Assembly (NCBI GenBank): GCA_002816715.1
Contig: MUCJ01000001.1
Location: 1-39,079 of the forward strand
Direction of reading: 5' to 3'
Length of the DNA stretch: 39,079 nt
From: SAR202 cluster bacterium Casp-Chloro-G3
GTDB lineage: Bacteria > Chloroflexota > Dehalococcoidia > Lucifugimonadales > UBA3495
Shown here: in pieces, positions 6,581 through 14,792 of the stretch
Layout of the letters: each line of letters starts with the position of its first letter
Position numbering within the stretch: the first letter of the stretch is position 1
The notes under the pieces: generated by a model
The model's database searches: none
The model's input: the letters and a program-made list of their open reading frames with translations, nothing else
Told to the model about the DNA's origin: nothing
Position numbers and translations under genes: made by a program

Positions 6581-8893
6581 ATGAAATTTACACGGCGCAA
6601 CTTCCTGGCCTGGGCGGGCATCTCCGCGGTGGGAGCCGTTGGCTGTGATGTTTTCGGTAGCGAGGGCCAGGAGCTGAGGCTCCAGAGTCCGGTAATGCAA
6701 CCGGAAGACCTGGTCAAGGGCCGCGATAACTGGTACGCCACTTTGTGCCGCCAGTGTCCTACCAGTGAGGGCGTGCTGGTACGAGTCATGGAGGGCCGGG
6801 CCAAGAAAGTCCAGGGCAACCCCATGTATCCAGTGAACTGGGGCAAGCAGAGCGCCCGTTGTGACGCCGGTTTGCAAGCCCTGTATCATCCGGAACGTCT
6901 GGCTGGCCCAATGCGGCGCACCGGGGCGCGCGGCTCCGGCGAGTTTGCGCCCACCACTTGGCAGCAAGGTCTGGATACGCTGAGCGCTCAGTTGGGCGAG
7001 CGGGGCAATGGCCTGTTACTAGTCACCGAGCCCATCCGAGCCCATCAGGCGTTGATTTCCAGCCGGTTTGCCAACGCTTTTGGCGGCCGTCACCTGGGGT
7101 TTGAGGCCTTGGATCAGACCACCTACCGGGCGGCGGTGAAGGATGTCTACGGACAAGACCTGCTTCCCGACTTTGATTTAGCCCACGCCAATTTTCTGCT
7201 GTCCTTTGGGGCCGATTTCCTGTCGACCTGGGTCTCGCCAACCCGATGGTCGGTGGGCTACGGCGATTTTAGGCAGGGCGAAGGCCGTACCCAGCGGGGC
7301 ACCCATGTCCAGGTTGAGCCGCGTTTTTCGATGACCGCCGCCAGCGCCGACAAGTGGGTTCCCATCAAGCCGGGCATTGAGGGTTATTTGGCCCTGAGCC
7401 TGGCCCACGTCATTATTTCTGAGAATCTGCAAGCTGTCAGCACCGATGTTAACGCTTTGACCGGCGGTCAGGGCGCGGCAGCACTGGCTAACTTCAGCCC
7501 CGACCAGGTTGGCCCCATGCTGGAGCTTCCGGCGGCGATGCTCAAGGGTCATTCTCCGGCGGATTGGATTCGCGAACTGGCCCGGGATTTTGCGGGACAC
7601 ACTCCCGCCCTGGCCATTGGCGGCGACAGCGCGGCGGCTCACAGCAACGGTCTGTTCAACCTGGAAGCCATTTATGCCTTGAACTATCTGGTGGGCAGCG
7701 TCGGCGAGGTCGGCGGAGTCCGGTTCAATCCGGGCAGCCCGATTGCTGATTTACCCGCCGCTTCTACTGTCGGGACTATGGCCGACTGGACTAGTGTCGC
7801 CGGTGACATCAGAGAGGGACGGACTCGTCTGCTGATGGTACACTCCGCCGACCCAGTCTACGGCCTGCCAGCGTCGGTGGGCTTTGGCGATGCCCTGAAT
7901 CGTGACGACCTATTCATCGTCAGCTTCTCGCCTTTCATGAACGAGACTACGGCGATGGCTGACCTGATTCTGCCCGACCGAATCTATCTGGAAGACTGGG
8001 GCAGCGATATTCCCGAACCCGCGCCAGGCTATCAAGTCTTAGGAATACAGCAGCCGGTGGTCAACCCGCTCAGCGACCTTGACCCCCGCAGTTTCGTTGA
8101 TGTCCTTCTCAGTACCGCCCAGGAGTTGGATCGCGACGGTGACCTCCCTTGGGGCAGTTTGCAGCAAGCCCTGCGGGAAACCTCCGACGCTCTGTTCGCC
8201 CTGAATCGGGGATCGGTTGAGGCCACTTCAGCGGGCGAATTCTGGAACAGCCTGCTGCGTCAAGGCGGTTGGTGGGACGAGCGAGAGACCGGACCATCTG
8301 CCAGCGCGCCCAACGGTCTTTATAATCAAATCGCAAACCGAGCCGCTCAACCCATCTTTTCGGGAGAGGGAATGTATCTGATGCCCTTCTCCCACAATAC
8401 CCTGCTGGACGGTCGAAACACGCATCTGCCCTGGGCGCAGGCGGCTCCCGACCCGATAACGACCATTACCTGGCAGAGCTGGGTTGAGATAAATCAACGG
8501 CAGATGGAAGAAATGGGTTTTCGGGAAGGCGACATCGTTCAGGTGCGGTCGTCACAGGGGAGCATCACCGCTCCGGTGTATCCCAACCCGGCCATGCGTC
8601 CAGATGTTGTCGGTGTGCCGCTGGGCCAAGGTCGCCGCCACGGGCCGGAGTACGCCATTGTCGGTGATGACCGGGAAAGTTCCAATGTGCTCAGCATACT
8701 GGCATCAAGCCAGGTTGAAGGCACCGGGGCGTTGGCATGGGCCAGCAACCGGGTGCAGGTCTCTAGCACTGGTGAGAGCATCCGGATAGTCAAGTTTGAA
8801 GGTGAGTTCACCAGTAGAGAGATTGGCAACCAGATCGACAACAACCCGAGCGAGGAAATTATCAAGACCACCTCCCCGGGAGCCAGTCACTAG
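6581..8893 (+). CDS. actB1: Alternative Complex III ActB, molybdopterin-oxidoreductase-like part
   Basis: Molybdopterin-oxidoreductase-fold half of ActB. In the characterised complex this domain carries no molybdenum and has a structural role; the same is inferred here. The N-terminus has a twin-arginine-like signal (FTRRNFLAWAG), so export through Tat is likely, with a possible lipidation cysteine (AVGAVGC). The N-terminal cluster region reads CRQCPTSEG and later ARCDAG, which gives three of the four cysteines needed for the usual [4Fe-4S] site. Length is 770 aa. In many bacteria ActB is one fused protein of about 1000 residues; here the iron-sulfur half is a separate gene 88 nt downstream. 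Confidence 0.92.
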   Translation: MKFTRRNFLAWAGISAVGAVGCDVFGSEGQELRLQSPVMQPEDLVKGRDNWYATLCRQCPTSEGVLVRVMEGRAKKVQGNPMYPVNWGKQSARCDAGLQALYHPERLAGPMRRTGARGSGEFAPTTWQQGLDTLSAQLGERGNGLLLVTEPIRAHQALISSRFANAFGGRHLGFEALDQTTYRAAVKDVYGQDLLPDFDLAHANFLLSFGADFLSTWVSPTRWSVGYGDFRQGEGRTQRGTHVQVEPRFSMTAASADKWVPIKPGIEGYLALSLAHVIISENLQAVSTDVNALTGGQGAAALANFSPDQVGPMLELPAAMLKGHSPADWIRELARDFAGHTPALAIGGDSAAAHSNGLFNLEAIYALNYLVGSVGEVGGVRFNPGSPIADLPAASTVGTMADWTSVAGDIREGRTRLLMVHSADPVYGLPASVGFGDALNRDDLFIVSFSPFMNETTAMADLILPDRIYLEDWGSDIPEPAPGYQVLGIQQPVVNPLSDLDPRSFVDVLLSTAQELDRDGDLPWGSLQQALRETSDALFALNRGSVEATSAGEFWNSLLRQGGWWDERETGPSASAPNGLYNQIANRAAQPIFSGEGMYLMPFSHNTLLDGRNTHLPWAQAAPDPITTITWQSWVEINQRQMEEMGFREGDIVQVRSSQGSITAPVYPNPAMRPDVVGVPLGQGRRHGPEYAIVGDDRESSNVLSILASSQVEGTGALAWASNRVQVSSTGESIRIVKFEGEFTSREIGNQIDNNPSEEIIKTTSPGASH

Positions 8894-8952
8894 TTTGGTC
8901 GAACCACAGTATTAATGGGGATTAACTTTGGGTAGAAGCGGAGATTACTCGC

Positions 8953-8976
8953 TAACTACGGGCGTAACTACGGGGT
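8953..8976 (+). repeat. 12-bp tandem duplication between the actB halves
   Basis: TAACTACGGGCG is followed directly by TAACTACGGGGT, immediately before the start of the iron-sulfur gene. Confidence 0.7.
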
Positions 8977-8981
8977 AAGAA

Positions 8982-9773
8982 ATGGTAACTAATCGCATCG
9001 ATCACAAATGGGGCATGGTGGTGGACCTGGACAAATGCACCGGGTGCCAGGCCTGCGTGGTCGCCTGCCAGGCGGAGAACAACCTTCCCATCAACACCAA
9101 GGACTTCTTCTTGCAGAAGCGGGCCTACGAGTGGATCCGCATTGAGCGTTACTGGGAAGGCGAGTATCCTAACGTCAAAGCCCGCTTCATACCGGTGCTG
9201 TGTCAGCATTGCGAGAACGCCCCTTGTGAGCCGGTGTGTCCGGTGTATGCTACCTACCGCAACGACGACGGCCTGAACGTGCAGATTTACAATCGCTGCG
9301 TCGGCACCCGTTACTGCATTAACAACTGCCCGTACCAGGTGCGATTCTTCAATTTCTGGCAGCCCAATTGGCCGGAGCGGCTGAAGAACCAGCTAAACCC
9401 GGATGTGACTATCCGCACCCGGGGCATCACCGAAAAATGTACCTTCTGCGTTCAGCGCCTTCGTCGCGCTGAGTTGCAGGTGGAGAGAGTTTCTGGAGAG
9501 CGCCTTAACGACGAGAAACTGAAGGCGGGCAACTACGCGCCGGCCTGCACCCAGGCTTGTCCCACCAACGCGCTAATGTTTGGCGATCAGAACGATGCGG
9601 AGAGTAAGATCCGGCCCTACTTTGACGATGTTAATACCTTTGACATCCACCATGAAGAAGAGCGGACTACACGCGGATACCGGTTGTTGGAAGAAATCAA
9701 CACCCGGCCCAGTATTATCTATCTGAAGAAAGTAGACCAGTACCCTCTGAATGAGGACGAAGACCATGTCTAG
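8982..9773 (+). CDS. actB2: Alternative Complex III ActB, iron-sulfur part (NrfC-like ferredoxin)
   Basis: Extracytoplasmic four-cluster ferredoxin that wires the membrane quinol site to ActA. Cysteine groups in order: CTGCQACVVAC (about residues 19-29), CQHCENAPCEPVC, CVGTRYCINNCPY, then CTFC and CTQACP. These give 15 ligands: enough for three [4Fe-4S] clusters and one [3Fe-4S] cluster. A threonine replaces one cysteine in CVGTRYC, which is how ActB builds its [3Fe-4S] centre. Length 263 aa. There is no signal peptide, so it probably crosses the membrane with the Tat-signal-bearing partner encoded just upstream (inference). Its stop overlaps the start of the next gene. Confidence 0.93.
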   Translation: MVTNRIDHKWGMVVDLDKCTGCQACVVACQAENNLPINTKDFFLQKRAYEWIRIERYWEGEYPNVKARFIPVLCQHCENAPCEPVCPVYATYRNDDGLNVQIYNRCVGTRYCINNCPYQVRFFNFWQPNWPERLKNQLNPDVTIRTRGITEKCTFCVQRLRRAELQVERVSGERLNDEKLKAGNYAPACTQACPTNALMFGDQNDAESKIRPYFDDVNTFDIHHEEERTTRGYRLLEEINTRPSIIYLKKVDQYPLNEDEDHV

Positions 9774-11205
9774 TCATTCGTCGAGTCACTCTGAGTCACA
9801 GTATCCGGCCGACATGTGGGTGCTCCCGAACGCTCAGCGAATGAGCTGGGACGTGGGGGGGAAGACCCGGTCCATTCCTTCGCTTTACAAGCTGGTTCTA
9901 ATTGCCACCGGAGTCCTGGCTGTGTTGGGCGTAGTCGGCTTTTTCATGCGGCTATCCGCCGATGGGTTCTCGGCTAATGGCCACGGGCCGTGGGGATACT
10001 ATGCGTCGGCGTTCGCCTACGTTTTCCTGATCACCGGCGCGGCTCCCCTGGTGTCGGTGGCCTTCCGTATCACCAAGAGCCACTGGCGGCGCTCCATATC
10101 CCGCATCGCTGAATTGTTCGCCGTTGTGGGCGTGCTCAACGTGATCCTGTACATCCCATTGATCTTCATTCTGCCCTCGATCAACAACCCCAACTTTGGG
10201 GCGGGAGTGCATGGTGAGTTGGTAATTCGACGCACTATCTGGATGGAGGTGCCCTTCGGTGCGCCCCATCTCTGGAACTTCCTGGGTCTGCTGGCACTAG
10301 CGGTGACCAGCCTGGCAATTCTCTGGATGTCTGCCACGCCGGATATGGCAGAAGCGCGCAGTTCAGCCACTGGATTGCGGAAGCTCAAGTACAACCTGCT
10401 CTCCGGTCACTGGTACGGCACCGGGCGGCAATGGAACCGCCAGAAGGCCAACCTGGCCATCCTGGGCGCGCTGTACTTTATGACCCTCATTTTCGTTCAG
10501 TTTTTGATCGTTAGCGACTACGCCATGAGCCTGATCGCAGGGTGGAAAGACTCGATTTTGCCGCCGCTGTACACGGTTACTGGCTTCCAGTCGGCGCTGA
10601 GCTTGATTTTGATTATCGCCTTCGTCATGCGCCGCTGGGGAGGGTACCGGGAGTACATTGGAATCTCCCCGTTTTGGGCGGCCAGCAAAATACAGTTGGG
10701 TCTAACCCTGTTGTGGACCTACCATCTGTTCGCCTTCTTCATCACCTTCTGGTACGGGCGTCTGGAAGTTGAGCAGAACCTGCTTAGGTATTTGCTGTTT
10801 GAATCTTACGGGCCTATATTCTGGGCTAACCTGTTATTTATTTTCTTCATTCCATTCTTCATACTGATGTGGAACCCGATACGCAAGAGCGACTGGGGGC
10901 CAGCCCTGGCGGGAGTGTCGATATTGGTGGGCAGTCTGTTGTTCCATATTCGTATGTTCGTTGGGGCGTTTAATGCCGGAGATATTTACGACCTGGGACT
11001 CAGCAGCGTGCCGCCGGCGGTTTTCCCCGACATATGGGATGTTTTCATGGTGATAGGCATAATTGGCCTGGCGGCGTTCCTGTATCTGGTAGCGGCCAAA
11101 GTAATCCCGATTCTCTCAATTTGGGAGGTAAAGGAAGGGGCTTTGTACCAGAGCAAGCGCCGGTTGTTCCACGGTGAATATATGGTGCTGGCTAAGCCTG
11201 AGTAA
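9766..11205 (+). CDS. NrfD/PsrC-family membrane subunit of Alternative Complex III (first of two)
   Basis: Polytopic membrane protein of the NrfD/PsrC type with about ten hydrophobic helices, 479 aa from the preferred start. Such subunits hold the quinol site or its structural twin in Alternative Complex III, where two paralogues (ActC and ActF) occur. This copy differs more from canonical ActC than the next gene does, so it may take the ActF place (inference). The N-terminus is a hydrophilic Ser/His-rich stretch. I chose ATG 9766 over ATG 9751 because GAGGA lies 8 nt before it and it overlaps the previous stop by 8 nt, a typical coupling arrangement. Confidence 0.85.
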   Translation: MSSHSSSHSESQYPADMWVLPNAQRMSWDVGGKTRSIPSLYKLVLIATGVLAVLGVVGFFMRLSADGFSANGHGPWGYYASAFAYVFLITGAAPLVSVAFRITKSHWRRSISRIAELFAVVGVLNVILYIPLIFILPSINNPNFGAGVHGELVIRRTIWMEVPFGAPHLWNFLGLLALAVTSLAILWMSATPDMAEARSSATGLRKLKYNLLSGHWYGTGRQWNRQKANLAILGALYFMTLIFVQFLIVSDYAMSLIAGWKDSILPPLYTVTGFQSALSLILIIAFVMRRWGGYREYIGISPFWAASKIQLGLTLLWTYHLFAFFITFWYGRLEVEQNLLRYLLFESYGPIFWANLLFIFFIPFFILMWNPIRKSDWGPALAGVSILVGSLLFHIRMFVGAFNAGDIYDLGLSSVPPAVFPDIWDVFMVIGIIGLAAFLYLVAAKVIPILSIWEVKEGALYQSKRRLFHGEYMVLAKPE

Positions 11206-11218
11206 ATAACTGGCCCAG

Positions 11219-11276
11219 CCCGTCCTGAGCCTGCCAAAGTAGCTCGGAGCATGCCCTGAGTTCGGCGAAGGGACAG
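11219..11276 (+). repeat. Interspersed repeat, family B, inside the act operon
   Basis: Contains two related halves: GTCCTGAGCCTGCCAAAG, then CCCTGAGTTCGGCGAAGGGA. This is the widespread 'gtcctgagc...cgaaggac' type of intergenic palindrome, in degenerate form. It occupies much of the 146-nt gap between the two NrfD-type genes. Confidence 0.75.
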
Positions 11277-11351
11277 ACTGCTGGGAAAATAGACCCAGGA
11301 ATAGGCCCAATAATCGTATCAAGGTGAAAGGCGTAAACATGGGAGCCGGTC

Positions 11352-12728
11352 ATGCAGGAAGGTAGACCACTTAGCCCTACAGAAATAAACCGGGATCTGC
11401 TTCGGTCGATCCTGGATACACCCAGGTGGTTTTGGCCGGTGGTGGGTATTCTAGCGACGATTGTCCTCGCCGCTGCCATCACCATTGGTATTATGATCAA
11501 TTCTGGCCTGGGTATAACCGGACTGAACCGGCCCGTGGTTTGGGGCTTTTTCATTACCAATTTCGTGTTCTGGATTGGTATCAGCCACGCCGGTGTGATG
11601 CTCTCGGCCATATTGCGGTTGGCCAAAGCCGAGTGGCGCCGACCGGCCACCCGCGCCGCCGAAGTGCTGACCATCTTCTCGCTGATTACGGCCTTGAGCA
11701 TGCCCATCATCCATACCGGTAGGCCCTGGCGCGCCATCTATTGGTTTTTCCCTTACGACTTTGCTCGGGGTATCTGGCCTAACGTCCGCACTCCCCTGGT
11801 CTGGGATCCCAGCGCAATCTTCACCTACCTGACCTCCAGCACCCTGTTTGTGCTGATCGCTTTGATTCCCGACTTTGCGGTGCTGCGGGACCACACCACC
11901 GGATTAACCCACCGAATATACTCCTTGCTGGCTATGGGCTGGGAAGGGAACCCCCGACAATGGAAGATGCAAATTCTTTCAGGGGTATTGCTGTCGGCGT
12001 TGATTTTGCCGGTTTTCGTTTCGGTACACAGCATCGTGTCTTGGGACTTCGGTATGGCGGTGGCGGCCAAGACCTGGCACTCCAGCATCTTTGCTCCTTA
12101 CTTCGTGGTGGGTGCGGTACACTCCGGCGTTTCCGCGGTGGTCTTTGTATTGATTATCCTGCGCTACATCTACGGCTGGCAGGCATACATCCGCCACGAG
12201 CATGTTGACGCCTTGGGCCGTCTGCTGATTGTAGTTGCCACCGGATGGTTCTACTTCTTCGTGATGGAAGTTATCTTCGGCATCTACGGCAGAGAGGCCG
12301 ACGAGATTGCGGTGAGAGAACTCCAGTTCTTTATCTGGCCCATCAGCGGCTGGACGCTGGTATTCGTAATCACTACCTACTTCATCCCAGTGGCCTTGTG
12401 GCTGACCAAAGCCGCTCGGCGTAATCTGTGGATCATGTCACTGGCTTGTATATCGGTGAACATCGGCATGTGGCTGGAGCGGTACATTATCATTGTGCCC
12501 GGCCTGATGAATCGCGGCGTGTTCACCTTCACCTGGAACGACTATGTGCCCCGATTCCCCGAGATGATCATCATCGCCGCGACCTTTGCCTTCGTGTCGA
12601 TGTTGCTGTTGTTGTTCAGTCGAGTCTTTCCCCTGGTGCCGTTATACGACATAAAGGAAGGAGAATTCTTGAGGACTGAGGTAAAGATAGGTAGAAGGGT
12701 AGTCCCCGCCACGTTCCGAGAAGATTAG
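11352..12728 (+). CDS. actC: Alternative Complex III subunit ActC (NrfD family)
   Basis: Integral membrane quinol-oxidising subunit of Alternative Complex III. About ten transmembrane helices; segments such as NFVFWIGISHAGVMLSAIL, followed by RLAKAEWRRPATRAAE, and IHTGRPWRAIYWFFPYD are characteristic of ActC/PsrC proteins. In the family these helices hold the quinol site, and a proton channel has been proposed. Length 458 aa is usual. It is more similar to canonical ActC than the preceding paralogue. The C-terminal tail (EGEFLRTEVKIGRR) is hydrophilic. Followed by actD after 68 nt. Confidence 0.92.
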   Translation: MQEGRPLSPTEINRDLLRSILDTPRWFWPVVGILATIVLAAAITIGIMINSGLGITGLNRPVVWGFFITNFVFWIGISHAGVMLSAILRLAKAEWRRPATRAAEVLTIFSLITALSMPIIHTGRPWRAIYWFFPYDFARGIWPNVRTPLVWDPSAIFTYLTSSTLFVLIALIPDFAVLRDHTTGLTHRIYSLLAMGWEGNPRQWKMQILSGVLLSALILPVFVSVHSIVSWDFGMAVAAKTWHSSIFAPYFVVGAVHSGVSAVVFVLIILRYIYGWQAYIRHEHVDALGRLLIVVATGWFYFFVMEVIFGIYGREADEIAVRELQFFIWPISGWTLVFVITTYFIPVALWLTKAARRNLWIMSLACISVNIGMWLERYIIIVPGLMNRGVFTFTWNDYVPRFPEMIIIAATFAFVSMLLLLFSRVFPLVPLYDIKEGEFLRTEVKIGRRVVPATFRED

Positions 12729-12738
12729 TTGGTAAAAT

Positions 12739-12771
12739 CAGTTCGTCCTGAGCAAATTGCCGGGGGAACAA
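12739..12771 (+). repeat. Degenerate family B-like repeat between actC and actD
   Basis: GTTCGTCCTGAGC followed by GGGGGAAC resembles a shortened copy of the family B palindrome in the previous intergenic gap. Confidence 0.4.
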
Positions 12772-12796
12772 GCGTCACTAACAAAGAGGTAATCAT

Positions 12797-13306
12797 ATGG
12801 CTAAACGTCCGATTCTAGGGTTATTCAACGACGCTAACGCCGCCGCCGATGCGGGCGACGGTCTTAAATCAGCGGGCGTTTCCGAAAAAGACTACGATTT
12901 TCTGACCGACGCCCCCTACCCAGAAGGAGCCTTTGGGGAGCGGGAAGAGAAGCACCGGTTGTACATCTACCCCTTCGTCGGCGCGGTGCTGGGTCTCACG
13001 TCGGCCCTGCTGCTGACCACAATGTCCCAGATGGCTTATCCGCTGGTCACCGGCGGCAAGCCCATCATATCGCTGCCGCCGATGGCGGTGATCAGCTACG
13101 AGGGCACCATGCTGGGGGCCATCCTTTTCACGGTGTTGGGCATAATTTTTGAGTCCAGACTGCCGAACCTGAAAAAAGGCCTCTACGACACCCGAATTAC
13201 CGAGGGCTATATTGGCGTACTGGTTAACGCTGAGGAAACCCAGCATGATCGGGTCGCTGATGTTCTGAACCAGGCGGGCGCGGTGGACGTTAAACGGCAG
13301 AGCTAG
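12797..13306 (+). CDS. actD: Alternative Complex III subunit ActD (DUF3341 family)
   Basis: Small membrane subunit of Alternative Complex III, 169 aa. The N-terminal cytoplasmic part (KRPILGLFNDANAAADAGDGL) resembles the ferredoxin-like start of ActD proteins and is followed by YDFLTDAPYPEGAFG, another family hallmark. Two transmembrane helices lie at about 55-77 and 100-122. The C-terminal tail (GYIGVLVNAEETQHDRV) is soluble. In known complexes ActD contacts ActC at the membrane. ATG 12797 has GAGG at a good distance. Confidence 0.9.
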   Translation: MAKRPILGLFNDANAAADAGDGLKSAGVSEKDYDFLTDAPYPEGAFGEREEKHRLYIYPFVGAVLGLTSALLLTTMSQMAYPLVTGGKPIISLPPMAVISYEGTMLGAILFTVLGIIFESRLPNLKKGLYDTRITEGYIGVLVNAEETQHDRVADVLNQAGAVDVKRQS

Positions 13307-13357
13307 ACGGCATCCACCAGTTCTAAGAATCAACTAGTAAATGGGGCGGTGTATCAC

Positions 13358-13385
13358 CGTCATTCCGGCGAGGGCCGGAACCCAG
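13358..13385 (+). repeat. Short palindromic repeat between actD and actE
   Basis: GTCATTCCGGCGAGGGCCGGAACCCAG contains the inverted pair TTCCGGC/GCCGGAA. It looks like the common 'cattccggcgaa(a)gccggaatcc' intergenic repeat of environmental genomes and differs from the other repeat families here. Confidence 0.7.
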
Positions 13386-13416
13386 AGGGTAAACCAATCG
13401 GACCCGGGAAACATCA

Positions 13417-13968
13417 ATGACTAAAATGCTGGAAAATGTGAAAAAATTAAGTCTTGGCAGTCGCCGCCGTCCGGCGAAGACACTCCTGATGGGAGTGGGC
13501 TTGTTAATTGGTCTGCTGGCGGTGATTGGTTGCGCCCAGGGTTCATACCCGCTGGATATCTTCTACGAAATGCACTACCAGAAGTCTTTCAAGGCCCATG
13601 AGCCGCCTCGCTTGAGCGTGCCGCAATCGGCGGTGGGCTGGTTCCCTGCGCCCAAAGCCACCTCCTTTACCGATGACGGTCAGCATCTGTTCCAGGTTAA
13701 CTGCTCCATGTGCCACGGCCAGAACGGCCAGGGCGACGGACCGGTGTTGCAGCGGATGATGAACGTGTACGGCTACACCCCAGTGGTTACGCCCGACTTG
13801 ACTTCCGATCCGGTCAAAGCAATGGGATCGTTGGGCGTGGAAGGCTTTATGACCAGCGGGTTGGTTGTGATGCCCAGCTTCTCCAAACTGATGACTGATG
13901 AAGAGATGCGGCTCACCGCTGAGTACATAGTCAACTGCCTCCAGGGAGTTAATCCCCAGGCTTGTTAG
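13417..13968 (+). CDS. actE: Alternative Complex III subunit ActE, monoheme cytochrome c lipoprotein
   Basis: Monoheme c-type cytochrome subunit, 183 aa. A basic N-terminus and a hydrophobic helix (about 22-38) end in a lipobox AVIGC with Cys39 as the likely lipidated residue. The YPLDIFYEMHYQKS and EPPRLSVPQSAVG segments are typical of ActE. The heme motif CSMCH is at residues 96-100; Met in VVMPSFS (about residue 149) is the likely distal ligand. It would pass electrons from the complex to a terminal oxidase or a soluble carrier; no oxidase genes are in the window. Last of the act genes and directly followed by cytochrome c maturation genes. Confidence 0.93.
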   Translation: MTKMLENVKKLSLGSRRRPAKTLLMGVGLLIGLLAVIGCAQGSYPLDIFYEMHYQKSFKAHEPPRLSVPQSAVGWFPAPKATSFTDDGQHLFQVNCSMCHGQNGQGDGPVLQRMMNVYGYTPVVTPDLTSDPVKAMGSLGVEGFMTSGLVVMPSFSKLMTDEEMRLTAEYIVNCLQGVNPQAC

Positions 13969-14044
13969 TAAGCCTGCTGTTAAAGTCGCCGCGTCTTGCC
14001 ATTTGCCTTTTGAACGGGGGACAATACCAGAGTGTTGATATTCG

Positions 14045-14086
14045 ACAGTGATCCGCTCGTGCTGAGCCAGTCGAACCACGAATGTT
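14045..14086 (+). repeat. Family B repeat between actE and ccmH
   Basis: Contains TGATCCGCTCGTGCTGAGCC, followed by AGTCGAACCACGAA, a degenerate form of the same palindrome found in the trxB-purA gap and between the NrfD genes. Confidence 0.6.
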
Positions 14087-14149
14087 GCGCAGATGCTAAT
14101 AGTCGTGCGCAGTTCCAGAGGAATTAATGCCCCATATGGGGTGCATCTG

Positions 14150-14785
14150 ATGGGTATACCCTCCCCGGTCAAAGGCTTTGCCCTGCTCCTTCTGGCGCTA
14201 TTTCTGTCATACGCCACCGTGGGAGTGCTGCACGCTCAGACACCCGACCCCAATATGCCACCGGAACCGCCCGCAGTAGCCTACGACGAAGCGGAAGCCT
14301 ACGCTATTGACGGGATGATCATGTGCCCGGTGTGTCCGGCGGAGACCATTGGCCAGGCCCAGGTTCCCATTGCGCGGCAGATGCGGGTGTTGGTGCGAGA
14401 GAAGCTGGCGGAGGGAGCCACCCAAGAGGAAATCTTGGCCTTCTTTGCCGAACGCTACGGACAGGACATTCTGGCGTCTCCGCCCAAGTCCGGGCTTAAC
14501 CTGGTGGCCTGGATTGTTCCATTTGTCGGTGTGGCTGCTGCTCTGGCGGCGGGCCTGCTGGCGCTGCGGTCCATGTCAGCTCGCAACGCAGGTCAGAATG
14601 GAGGCCAAGTCTCATCAGCGCCTCAAGTTGCTGACTCCGACGATGAGTTGGACCCTTACCTGGCAATGGTTGACCAGGAATTGGCCTTACGCCAGAATTT
14701 GCCATTGACCGAGCGCGGCAATTCTGATGGGGATACATCTGAAATTGCTGTTGGCAACGTAGATACCCAACGGGAGGGTAATTAA
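14150..14785 (+). CDS. ccmH: Cytochrome c maturation protein CcmH/CycL-like
   Basis: Membrane-anchored thiol-reductase partner in cytochrome c maturation. It keeps apocytochrome CXXCH thiols reduced for heme ligation by CcmF. An N-terminal signal/anchor (about residues 8-28) leads to the redox motif CPVC (about 61-64), written MCPVCPAETIGQ rather than the usual LRCxVCQ. The family helix bundle follows (QVPIARQMRVLVREKL, AFFAERYGQDIL), then a second transmembrane helix (VAWIVPFVGVAAALAAGLLAL) and an acidic tail. I chose ATG 14150 because GGGGTG lies about 6 nt before it and a signal peptide follows at once; the frame is open from ATG 14093. 211 aa. Confidence 0.9.
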   Translation: MGIPSPVKGFALLLLALFLSYATVGVLHAQTPDPNMPPEPPAVAYDEAEAYAIDGMIMCPVCPAETIGQAQVPIARQMRVLVREKLAEGATQEEILAFFAERYGQDILASPPKSGLNLVAWIVPFVGVAAALAAGLLALRSMSARNAGQNGGQVSSAPQVADSDDELDPYLAMVDQELALRQNLPLTERGNSDGDTSEIAVGNVDTQREGN

Positions 14786-14792
14786 TACACTG

